A stretch of 8,144 nt of DNA from an uncultured Clostridia bacterium (GTDB lineage Bacteria > Bacillota > Clostridia > Christensenellales > UBA1242), in assembly GCA_944372715.1 (NCBI GenBank), contig CALVZZ010000037.1, positions 1-8,144 of the forward strand, read 5' to 3'. Shown piece by piece: positions 1-5,297 of the stretch. Under the pieces are notes generated by a model that saw nothing but the letters and a program-made list of their open reading frames with translations, did not search any database and had not been told where the DNA came from. Made by a program: the position numbers and the translations under genes. The stretch's first letter is position 1. Each line of letters begins with the position of its first letter.

Positions 1-277
1 CGTCAATAATATACAAGACAACATCAACACCTGCAATTGCACTTCTTACATTTTTCATCATAAATCTATCAAGCTTATTTTTGCTTCTATGAATGCCAGG
101 TGTATCTACGAAAACAAGTTGATAGTTGTCTCTTGTCAAAATACCCATTATATTTTGTCTTGTTGTTTGCTTTTTGGGAGATACAATAGAAACTTTTTCA
201 CCTACCAATGAATTTACAAGTGTACTCTTTCCTGCATTAGTTCTTCCAACAACACCAACATAACCAAATTTAAACAA
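1..277 (-). CDS. era: GTPase Era, N-terminal part (cut by window edge)
   Basis: Era is a membrane-associated GTPase that binds the 3' end of 16S rRNA and helps 30S subunit maturation. About 92 N-terminal residues are visible and the rest lies beyond position 1. The translation shows the G1 P-loop GRTNAGKST near residues 11-19, the Era-type G2 region SPKKQTTRQNIMGI and the G3 motif DTPGIH. The G1 loop departs from the usual GRPNVGKST at two positions, but the GxxxxGKS frame is intact. The start is a TTG at 277-275, chosen because an AGGGGG ribosome binding site (284-289) lies 6 nt upstream and the protein then begins just before the first beta strand (MFKFGYVGVVG). The ybeY stop is only 11 nt upstream, so the two genes are almost certainly co-transcribed. 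YbeY and Era both act in 16S rRNA processing, which fits the pairing. Confidence 0.93.
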   Translation of the reverse strand, partial: MFKFGYVGVVGRTNAGKSTLVNSLVGEKVSIVSPKKQTTRQNIMGILTRDNYQLVFVDTPGIHRSKNKLDRFMMKNVRSAIAGVDVVLYIID

Positions 278-288
278 ATTCTACCCCC

Positions 289-762
289 TTATTTTATTAC
301 ATTGTATTTTTTTAATATTTGTTCTGCTTTTTCCATCATTTCCTGTTCTTCCTTTTCATTTTCGTGGTCATAACCAATAAGATGCAACAAACCGTGAAGA
401 GCAAGAAAACAAAGCTCTCTTTTATAGCTATGCCCATATTCTCTTGCTTGCTTTTTTGCAATTTCTTTACATATAATAATATCTCCAAGCGAAACCAAAC
501 CTGTTTCTAAATCTAGTTCTGCTGACAAATCTTTTGAAGATATTTTTTTATTTTCAAAATTTAAATTTGGAAAAGATAATACATCTGTTTCTTTATCCAA
601 ATTTCTGAATTTGTTGTTAAGATATTTTATTTCCTGTGTGGAACAAATTTTTAAATTTACAGAAAAGCCTTCAAAATTTAAACTACTAACTGCACAAGAA
701 AAAATTTTGTTAATTTTATTTTTTAAACAAAAATTTTTAAAATTAATGAAATTTATTTTCAT
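289..762 (-). CDS. ybeY: Endoribonuclease / rRNA maturation factor YbeY
   Basis: YbeY is a cytoplasmic zinc-dependent endoribonuclease involved in 16S rRNA 3'-end maturation and ribosome quality control. The 157-residue protein has the family signature HGLLHLIGYDH, with the three zinc-ligand histidines at 123, 127 and 133. It also has the conserved upstream block FRNLDKETDVLSFP (residues 52-65), containing the functionally important arginine. Length is normal for the family. The ATG at 762-760 has an AAAGGA ribosome binding site about 5 nt upstream. The gene is first in a unit with era. In many Firmicutes phoH lies upstream of ybeY, but here a divergent dehydrogenase gene occupies that place. 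A promoter with 17-bp spacing lies just upstream. Confidence 0.96.
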   Translation of the reverse strand: MKINFINFKNFCLKNKINKIFSCAVSSLNFEGFSVNLKICSTQEIKYLNNKFRNLDKETDVLSFPNLNFENKKISSKDLSAELDLETGLVSLGDIIICKEIAKKQAREYGHSYKRELCFLALHGLLHLIGYDHENEKEEQEMMEKAEQILKKYNVIK

Positions 763-789
763 TTTTTATCCTTTTATTGTAAAATATTA

Positions 790-817
790 TTAACTTAAAT
801 ATAAATTAATTTATAAA
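790..817 (+). promoter_or_regulatory. Possible promoter of the plus-strand dehydrogenase
   Basis: TTAACT (790-795) and TATAAA (812-817) with a 16-bp spacer would give a start near 824 and a leader of about 55 nt. The region is almost pure A/T and offers alternative -10-like words, for example TATAAA at 800-805. The exact site is uncertain. If real, it overlaps the divergent ybeY promoter. Confidence 0.3.
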
Positions 818-826
818 AAAAGTCAA
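798..826 (-). promoter_or_regulatory. Sigma-A-type promoter of ybeY-era
   Basis: On the minus strand TTGACT (826-821) is followed after exactly 17 bp by TATATT (803-798). This is 5/6 and 5/6 to the housekeeping consensus. The predicted start near 791 gives a leader of about 29 nt that contains the ybeY ribosome binding site. The background is very AT-rich, so the -10 alone would mean little. The matched -35, the spacing and the position in a divergent gap give it weight. Confidence 0.6.
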
Positions 827-879
827 TTATTTGAATGATTAATTTATTTTGAGAAAAAATAATGAAAAAGGAGAAAAAA

Positions 880-1929
880 ATGACAAAAGTTGTACAGTAT
901 GGTTGTGGCAAAATGAGTGTTTACACTATGCGCTATGTGATTGAAAAAGGTGGAAAAATTGTTGGTGCTTTTGATATTGACAAATCAAAACAAGGACTTG
1001 ACATTTCATCATTAATGGGTGGTGAAAAGTATGGAGTTGAAATTCAAGGAGTTGAAGAATTTGAAAACTTCTTAAAAAAGAAGAAACCTGACATTGTTAT
1101 TGTAACAACAATGAGTTTAATTGAAGATGTTAAAGATGCACTTTTAATTTGTGCTAAATGTGGAGTTAATGCAATTACAACTTGTGAAGAAGCATTCTTC
1201 CCTTCAAACAGTAATCCAAAAGCTTTTAAACAAATTGATAAGCTTGCAAAAGAAAATGGTTGCACAATTTGTGGAAGTGGTTACCAAGATGTTTTTTGGG
1301 GTAATTTAATTACAGTTTTGGCAGGAGCAACACAAAAAATTACAAAAATTAAAGGTAAAAGCAGTTACAATGTTGAAGATTATGGTATCGCTCTTGCAAA
1401 AGCACACGGTTCAGGCTTGACTTTAAAAGAGTTCGATGAACAAGTTGCAAGTGTTGATAAAATATCTGATGAAGAAAGAAAAAAGATAATCAATTCTGGA
1501 AAATATCTTCCAAGTTATATGTGGAATGTTAATGGTTGGCTTGCTTCTCAACTTGGATTACACATTAAAAGACAATACCAAAATTGTGTACCACAAATTG
1601 CTAAATCTAAAATTTACAGTTCAACTTTAAATATGACAATTCCAAAAGGTAGTGCAACAGGAATGAGCGCAGTTGTAACAACAGAGACAGAAGAAGGAAT
1701 AACATTAGAAACAGAATGTATTGGAAAGGTTTATGACAAAACTGAATTTGATTGCAACGATTGGACAATTGAAGGAGAACCAAACACAAGAGTGGTGATA
1801 GAAAGACCAGCAACCGTTGAACTTACTTGTGCAACAATTGTAAACAGAATTCCTGATGTTATATCTGCACCTGCTGGATATTACACAACAGAAAAGATGA
1901 TTAAAAACGAATTTAGAAAGAAAATATAA
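880..1929 (+). CDS. DapB-like / 2,4-diaminopentanoate dehydrogenase family oxidoreductase
   Basis: Predicted cytoplasmic NAD(P)-dependent dehydrogenase of 349 residues. The N-terminus is a Rossmann fold: beta strand and loop VVQYGCGKM at residues 4-12, then GAFDID at 29-34, whose acidic residues suggest (inference) NAD rather than NADP. The C-terminal block WTIEGEPNTRVVI (295-307), followed by VNRIPDV and APAGYYTTEKM, resembles the C-terminal domain of 2,4-diaminopentanoate dehydrogenase, an enzyme of clostridial ornithine fermentation. I see no ornithine-pathway neighbours, so the substrate is unknown. An in-frame ATG exists at 862, but AAAGGAG at 867-873 lies 6 nt before the ATG at 880, so 880 is preferred. 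The gene is the only intact one on the plus strand and stands alone between a divergent promoter region and a terminator. Family call is moderately sure, substrate is not. Confidence 0.75.
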   Translation: MTKVVQYGCGKMSVYTMRYVIEKGGKIVGAFDIDKSKQGLDISSLMGGEKYGVEIQGVEEFENFLKKKKPDIVIVTTMSLIEDVKDALLICAKCGVNAITTCEEAFFPSNSNPKAFKQIDKLAKENGCTICGSGYQDVFWGNLITVLAGATQKITKIKGKSSYNVEDYGIALAKAHGSGLTLKEFDEQVASVDKISDEERKKIINSGKYLPSYMWNVNGWLASQLGLHIKRQYQNCVPQIAKSKIYSSTLNMTIPKGSATGMSAVVTTETEEGITLETECIGKVYDKTEFDCNDWTIEGEPNTRVVIERPATVELTCATIVNRIPDVISAPAGYYTTEKMIKNEFRKKI

Positions 1930-1956
1930 AAAAAGCACATTTTAATGTGCTTTTTT
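1928..1956. terminator. Bidirectional rho-independent terminator
   Basis: The hairpin has arms GCACAT (1935-1940) and ATGTGC (1945-1950), loop TTTA, and flanking A-run and T-run that lengthen the stem. On the plus strand it ends in T6 just after the dehydrogenase stop. On the minus strand it ends in a T-run after lgt. The lgt stop codon (1944-1942) lies in the loop, and the last Lgt residues are encoded by the hairpin. Confidence 0.85.
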
Positions 1957-2751
1957 ATTATCATTTTTTTCATTTATTTTTGATTCTTCTAAAAAATTAT
2001 CTTGTGCTTCGTTTTTCTTATATAAATATTTTATCAAAAAGAAAACTGCAATTCCACCAATAACCAAAAATATTGACCAAAATTGAGATGGTGACATTCC
2101 TAATATAAATGCACCCCTATCATCTCCCCTAATAAATTCAATCATAAACCTAAAAACACCATAACAAACCATATAAAGTGGTAGGTTATATTTATAGTTT
2201 CTTTTATAAAATAAAAGAGAACAAAGTGCAAACATTAAAAATAAAAATATTGCTTCAAAAAGTTGTGTTGGATAAACTTTTGTTAAATGTCCGGGGAAAA
2301 GTATGCCTAACCAAGAATCCGTTTCAATTCCATAACAACAACCAGCAAAAAAACAACCTATTCTTCCAAAAGCGTGGGCTATTAAAATACAGCAGGGAGC
2401 AATTTTTAAAAGTTCCAACATTTCAGTTTTATTAAATTTATTTTTAAATATAAAATATCCAATTAAAAATATTACAGTTCCACCAATAAGTCCACCCATA
2501 AAAGTTAAATTTTGAAAATGAAATCCATCAGATGGATTTTTTATGTAATCCAACACGGCTTGAAATAAAAAAGCAAAAAAGAATCCCCCAACAATACTTA
2601 TTATACCATTATAAAAAACAAAATCTAAAAACTTGTTGCTTATGTTTGCTTTTTTTCCGTAAACATACAAAACGACAAAGCATAGTACTATTCCTATACC
2701 TATCATCAATCCATACATTGAAAATATTCCAAAAATTTTATCTGGTAACAT
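1942..2751 (-). CDS. lgt: Prolipoprotein diacylglyceryl transferase (divergent Lgt)
   Basis: Lgt moves diacylglycerol from phosphatidylglycerol to the lipobox cysteine of prelipoproteins in the cytoplasmic membrane. The 269-residue protein has about seven hydrophobic segments. Family marks are the N-terminus LPDKIFGIFSMYGLMIGIG, the loop LTFMGGLIGG (82-91), the signature region HAFGRIGCFFAGCCYG (126-141), YPTQLFE (160-166) and the C-terminal RFMIEF block (R201, E205). R130, R201 and E205 match essential residues of the E. coli enzyme. Other positions differ: M85 stands where E. coli has His103, and Cys/Ala/Cys occupy the Asn-Asn-Glu positions of the GNFINGE signature. From memory, GRxGCF-AGCCYG variants are common in Clostridia. 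No clear ribosome binding site precedes the ATG, and the promoter lies immediately upstream. A lipoprotein at 4665-5162 is a plausible substrate. Confidence 0.9.
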   Translation of the reverse strand: MLPDKIFGIFSMYGLMIGIGIVLCFVVLYVYGKKANISNKFLDFVFYNGIISIVGGFFFAFLFQAVLDYIKNPSDGFHFQNLTFMGGLIGGTVIFLIGYFIFKNKFNKTEMLELLKIAPCCILIAHAFGRIGCFFAGCCYGIETDSWLGILFPGHLTKVYPTQLFEAIFLFLMFALCSLLFYKRNYKYNLPLYMVCYGVFRFMIEFIRGDDRGAFILGMSPSQFWSIFLVIGGIAVFFLIKYLYKKNEAQDNFLEESKINEKNDNKKAH

Positions 2752-2757
2752 ATAACT

Positions 2758-2786
2758 ATATTATTTTTTTTTTGAATTAAAGTCAA
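2758..2786 (-). promoter_or_regulatory. Promoter of lgt, possibly leaderless
   Basis: On the minus strand TTGACT (2786-2781), then 17 bp containing an A-run, then TAATAT (2763-2758). Only six bases separate the -10 from the lgt ATG, so transcription would be expected to start at or next to the A of the start codon. The site lies directly downstream of the ogg terminator. Confidence 0.55.
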
Positions 2787-2810
2787 TAAAAAAAGCTATT
2801 TTAAATAGCT
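2787..2810 (-). terminator. Rho-independent terminator of the rplU-prp-rpmA-ogg operon
   Basis: On the minus strand the arms AGCTAT (2810-2805) and ATAGCT (2799-2794), with optional extra A-T pairs, enclose a short loop. A run of seven T (2793-2787) follows. The ogg stop codon TAG (2798-2796) is inside the 3' arm. Confidence 0.8.
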
Positions 2811-3617
2811 TCTTTTGTAAAAAAATAAATATTGTTGTGCATAACCTGAAAGCAAACCAAATTTATTTACCAATTCATCTCTTATTTTCTCTCTGTTATT
2901 ACATTGCTCAAAAAACTGATTGTAAAGTTTTTCAATCCAAGTATCCACAGGAAAAACATCAAATCTTGAATAAGCAAAAAGTAAAATACAATCTGCAACC
3001 TTAGGTCCAACACCACTTAAATTAATCAAATTTTTTCTTAATTCTACTGTTGAAAGAGATTTGCTTTTTTCTATATCAAAGCTTTCTAATTGTTTTACAA
3101 CTTCAACTAAATATTTTGCTCTATATCCTGCTCCAATATTGACAAAATCACCTTTACTTAAATTTTTCAATTCTGATAAAGTAGGAAAAGCATAAAATTC
3201 TCCAATTTTTTTACCATAATTTTGTCTTAACTTAAAAAGAATATTTTTAATTCTTTTAATGTTGTTATTTGCTGAAATAATAAAAGAAATAATTGTTTCA
3301 AAAATGTCTTGTTTTAAAATTTTAATTCCATAGCCAAACTTGATTGCTTCATTTAAGGGAGAAATTTGTCCTAACTCTTGTTTGATTTTTATGTAATCAG
3401 TATTAAAATCAAAATAATTAATAAAATAATCGGTATCAGTTGTATTTATAATATAAACATTGTCTTTTTCTTCAATAACAGCAACTTTGTCAGCAGATTG
3501 AACAATATAGTTTTCATTTTCTTTATAATATGAAAAAACTTGCCCACACTCTAAAGTTTGGACAAGATTAAAATTTGTTTTTTCAATTATAATTTTTTTA
3601 TTTTTTTCAACTTGCAT
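2796..3617 (-). CDS. ogg: 8-oxoguanine DNA glycosylase / AP lyase, Ogg1 type
   Basis: Base-excision-repair enzyme that removes 8-oxoguanine and nicks the abasic site. The 273 residues show the OGG N-terminal domain first (FNLVQTLECGQVFSYY, 16-31), then a helix with the ISANNNIKRI motif (114-123), matching the NNN block of Ogg1 proteins. The helix-hairpin-helix-GPD motif follows: LSGVGPKVADC (200-210), with K206 as the predicted Schiff-base lysine, and PVDTW with D225 as the catalytic aspartate. The C-terminus has the expected GYAQQYLFFY. All key residues are present, so it should be bifunctional. The ATG at 3617 is 6 nt after the rpmA stop, with no strong ribosome binding site, which suggests translational coupling. 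It is the last gene of the ribosomal-protein operon and ends in a terminator hairpin. Confidence 0.93.
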   Translation of the reverse strand: MQVEKNKKIIIEKTNFNLVQTLECGQVFSYYKENENYIVQSADKVAVIEEKDNVYIINTTDTDYFINYFDFNTDYIKIKQELGQISPLNEAIKFGYGIKILKQDIFETIISFIISANNNIKRIKNILFKLRQNYGKKIGEFYAFPTLSELKNLSKGDFVNIGAGYRAKYLVEVVKQLESFDIEKSKSLSTVELRKNLINLSGVGPKVADCILLFAYSRFDVFPVDTWIEKLYNQFFEQCNNREKIRDELVNKFGLLSGYAQQYLFFYKRSYLK

Positions 3618-3623
3618 ATTAAA

Positions 3624-3902
3624 TTACTCTGCTGGGTAAATGCTTGCAATTTTCTTTGCGTTTTTGCATTCAAACTTAACAACACCATCAATTAAAGCAA
3701 ACAATGTGTGATCCTTTCCCATTCCAACATTTTGACCAGGATAAACTTTTGTTCCTCTTTGACGAAGTATGATTGAACCTGCAAGAATTTTTTGACCAGC
3801 ATAAGCTTTAACACCAAGACGCTTGCTTTGACTATCTCTACCGTTCTTTGTGCTTCCGCCACCTTTTTTATGAGCAAAAAGCTGTAAGCTTATAAATTTC
3901 AT
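3624..3902 (-). CDS. rpmA: 50S ribosomal protein L27 with cleavable N-terminal extension
   Basis: L27 is a 50S protein whose N-terminal tail reaches the peptidyl-transferase centre. The 92-residue protein starts MKFISLQLFAHKKGGGSTKN, and the block GRDSQSKRLGVKAYAGQ follows. LQLF|AHKKGGG matches the Firmicutes extension in which Prp cuts after F9, leaving the tail Ala-His-Lys-Lys-Gly that other bacteria make directly (cleavage known from Staphylococcus aureus, inferred here). The ATG at 3902 is chosen because AAAGGAG lies 6 nt upstream and because it gives the family N-terminus. An upstream in-frame ATG at 3950 lies inside prp and would add 16 non-family residues. One nucleotide separates it from the prp stop. 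Confidence 0.97.
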   Translation of the reverse strand: MKFISLQLFAHKKGGGSTKNGRDSQSKRLGVKAYAGQKILAGSIILRQRGTKVYPGQNVGMGKDHTLFALIDGVVKFECKNAKKIASIYPAE

Positions 3903-3903
3903 A

Positions 3904-4221
3904 CTAACTCCTTTTAACAGTTTTAATTTGAATGTATTTTTCATTACCACACTTTATATCTTCAAGTGAAAATTTTAAAGTTTTTAAAAGGTCTTGTGCT
4001 TTTTCTACATTTTCCAAGATAATTAATTTTAAAAAGCCGTCTTCTTTTTTATATTCACATTTTAAATTTAAAACTTTCATCACACCTAAACAAGCACTTT
4101 GTGTTAAAGATGAAATTGCACTGCACAAAATATCAGTACCGTTTTCAGCATAACCAGTGTGTCCTAAACATTCAAAACCTGTAAAATTTTCTTTTTCTTT
4201 AAAAAATTTTATTGTTGTCAT
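3904..4221 (-). CDS. prp: Ribosomal-processing cysteine protease Prp
   Basis: Prp removes the N-terminal extension of L27 in Firmicutes and is needed for functional ribosomes in species that have the extension. The 105-residue protein carries the family motif GHTGYAENGTDILCSAISSL (residues 20-39), with the catalytic dyad H21 and C33. Length is normal. Its ATG overlaps the rplU stop by one base (TAATG), and its stop is one base before the rpmA start, so translation of the three genes is likely coupled. The position between rplU and rpmA is the standard one. The target motif LQLF|AHKKG is present in the adjacent rpmA. Confidence 0.95.
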   Translation of the reverse strand: MTTIKFFKEKENFTGFECLGHTGYAENGTDILCSAISSLTQSACLGVMKVLNLKCEYKKEDGFLKLIILENVEKAQDLLKTLKFSLEDIKCGNEKYIQIKTVKRS

Positions 4222-4526
4222 TATTTTATCTCAACAATTTTTATAGTTGTAAATGGTTGACGATGACCTTGTTTCTTTCTCTCATTCTTTTTTGCTTTAT
4301 ATTTGAAAACAACAATTTTGTCACCTTTTCCGTGTTCTACAACTTCTGCGTTAACACTTACACCTTCAACATAAGGTGTTCCTGCTTTAATCTTATCTCC
4401 ATCAGCAACTAAAAGTGGTTTAAAGCTAACTTTATCACCAACAGCTCTTTCAATTTTTTCAATCTGAACACTGTCGCCAACACTAACTTTATATTGTTTT
4501 CCACCTGCTTCAATTATAGCGTACAT
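4221..4526 (-). CDS. rplU: 50S ribosomal protein L21
   Basis: Structural protein of the large subunit that binds 23S rRNA. It has 101 residues, the usual length. Family marks are the N-terminus YAIIEAGGKQYKV, the central block AGTPYVEGVSVNAEV and the basic C-terminus KYKAKKNERKKQGHRQPFTT, the part that contacts rRNA. The ATG at 4526 has an excellent AAGGAGGAG ribosome binding site (4540-4532). It is the first gene of the operon rplU-prp-rpmA-ogg and is preceded by a structured leader that may let L21 repress its own synthesis (see 4541-4605). Confidence 0.98.
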   Translation of the reverse strand: MYAIIEAGGKQYKVSVGDSVQIEKIERAVGDKVSFKPLLVADGDKIKAGTPYVEGVSVNAEVVEHGKGDKIVVFKYKAKKNERKKQGHRQPFTTIKIVEIK

Positions 4527-4540
4527 AGATACTCCTCCTT

Positions 4541-4605
4541 CCTAAAAAACTCGCTGTTAAGGCAAGTTTAAAACTTTTCAACCTTTTCCACGCGGATAAC
4601 GAGTG
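4541..4605 (-). promoter_or_regulatory. L21-leader-like structured 5' UTR
   Basis: On the minus strand the untranslated region can fold coherently. ACTC-GTTA (4604-4597) pairs with TAAC-AGC-GAGT near 4559-4549, AAGG pairs with CCTT, and AAGTTT pairs with AAACTT across one or a few loop bases. An unpaired segment TCCGCGTGGAA lies on the 5' side. Position before rplU, size and layout resemble the L21 leader described in Firmicutes, thought to be bound by L21. I cannot run a covariance model, so the family call is an inference. Confidence 0.5.
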
Positions 4606-4606
4606 A

Positions 4607-4635
4607 ATAATAACAAAAAAAATGCTTGTTGTCAA
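4607..4635 (-). promoter_or_regulatory. Sigma-A-type promoter of the rplU operon
   Basis: On the minus strand a perfect TTGACA (4635-4630), a 17-bp spacer and TATTAT (4612-4607, 5/6). The predicted start is near 4600-4604, at the 5' edge of the leader structure. The -35 box is part of the loop and one arm of the lipoprotein terminator hairpin. Confidence 0.7.
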
Positions 4636-4643
4636 GCATTTTT
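4614..4643 (-). terminator. Terminator of the lipoprotein gene
   Basis: Arms AATGCTTG and CAAGCATT (4621-4628 and 4633-4640) enclose a 4-base loop, extendable by A-T pairs. A T-run follows on the minus strand (to about 4614). It lies about 20 bases after the lipoprotein stop. The same DNA includes the -35 box of the next operon. Confidence 0.8.
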
Positions 4644-4664
4644 AATTATTATAATAACTTTTCC

Positions 4665-5162
4665 CTATGCTTCTGTTTCTAAAACAGCATTAGAATCAAC
4701 AGTTAATGTATATACAACTTCACTTGTTGCTTCATTCCATTTAATCTTTATTTGAACACTGTTTTCTTTGTTTACACTTGTAACCCAAATCAAAGAACCA
4801 TCATCTTCAAATGCTTCTTCACCATATTTATTCCAACCTTCCGTTGTTTGTCTGTTAGTAGTCTTTACATAGGCACCTTCGCCCCCAACTGTAACTCCTG
4901 TTGGTGCTGTGAATTTAATTGCAACAATATTTCCTGCTTCAATTTCTAAAATGGTATCTGAATAAGGAATTGTACCTTGCAATTTAAGATTATATCCATT
5001 TTGTACTAATGAATAATCAGCATCAGTTGGAAGTGCAGTAAAAGTTTTATTTGTTGCATTATAAGTACCTAATGTAACCATTTCACCTGCTCCACAAGCA
5101 ACTAAACCAACCGTTACACAACCAAGCAACAAGGTGACTATAAATGTTTTTAATGTTTTCAT
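4665..5162 (-). CDS. Secreted lipoprotein of unknown function
   Basis: A 165-residue protein I do not recognise. Residues 1-22 are a lipoprotein signal peptide: two lysines, then a hydrophobic core (FIVTLLLGCVTVGL), then the lipobox LVAC with the lipidated cysteine at 23. It should be attached to the outer face of the cytoplasmic membrane after Lgt and signal peptidase II act. The mature part is acidic and rich in Thr, Val, Gly and Asn, with alternating hydrophobic and polar stretches near the end (VQIKIKWNEATSEVVYTLTV). This suggests a beta-sandwich-like domain (inference), with no catalytic motif visible. The ATG at 5162 has AAAAGGAGG 4 nt upstream. It is monocistronic, with its own -10 box and terminators on both sides. 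It might bind a ligand or surface partner, but nothing here proves this. Confidence 0.85.
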   Translation of the reverse strand: MKTLKTFIVTLLLGCVTVGLVACGAGEMVTLGTYNATNKTFTALPTDADYSLVQNGYNLKLQGTIPYSDTILEIEAGNIVAIKFTAPTGVTVGGEGAYVKTTNRQTTEGWNKYGEEAFEDDGSLIWVTSVNKENSVQIKIKWNEATSEVVYTLTVDSNAVLETEA

Positions 5163-5187
5163 ATATCCTCCTTTTAAAAACAGAAGT

Positions 5188-5193
5188 ATTATA
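5188..5193 (-). promoter_or_regulatory. -10 box of the lipoprotein gene
   Basis: A perfect TATAAT on the minus strand (5193-5188), placed to start transcription near 5181, about 20 nt before the ATG. No good -35 is seen at 16-18 bp upstream (the 17-bp position reads AAGAAA), so the promoter may be weak or need an activator. Confidence 0.5.
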
Positions 5194-5263
5194 CAAAAAT
5201 AGTAAAATTATTTCTTGTAGAATTTTAAAAGAAAAGTTACATTTTTAATTTTCTTTGTAAAAT

Positions 5264-5292
5264 AAAAAAACGACGACTTGTTAGCCATCGCT
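5264..5292 (-). terminator. Terminator after the dnaG-rpoD-zinc-ribbon operon
   Basis: On the minus strand AGCGATGGC (5292-5284) pairs with GTCGTCGTT (5277-5269), including three G-T wobbles, around loop TAACAA. A T-run follows (to about 5264). It begins six bases after the stop of the zinc-ribbon gene. Confidence 0.75.
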
Positions 5293-5297
5293 GTTTG

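Noticed and set aside
790..817. AT-rich palindrome-like run between the divergent genes as an operator
   Set aside because: Base composition is almost pure A/T, so imperfect symmetry here is expected by chance.
862..879. Upstream ATG that would add six residues (MKKEKK) to the dehydrogenase
   Set aside because: The AAAGGAG ribosome binding site lies within these codons and is correctly spaced for the ATG at 880. No binding site precedes 862 well.
1607..1938. Minus-strand open frames antisense to the dehydrogenase
   Set aside because: Cys/Leu/Phe-rich shadow translations without ribosome binding sites, overlapping a well-supported gene.
3903..3950. Longer L27 start at 3950
   Set aside because: It lies inside prp and adds residues foreign to the family. 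The ATG at 3902 has the ideal ribosome binding site and the family N-terminus.
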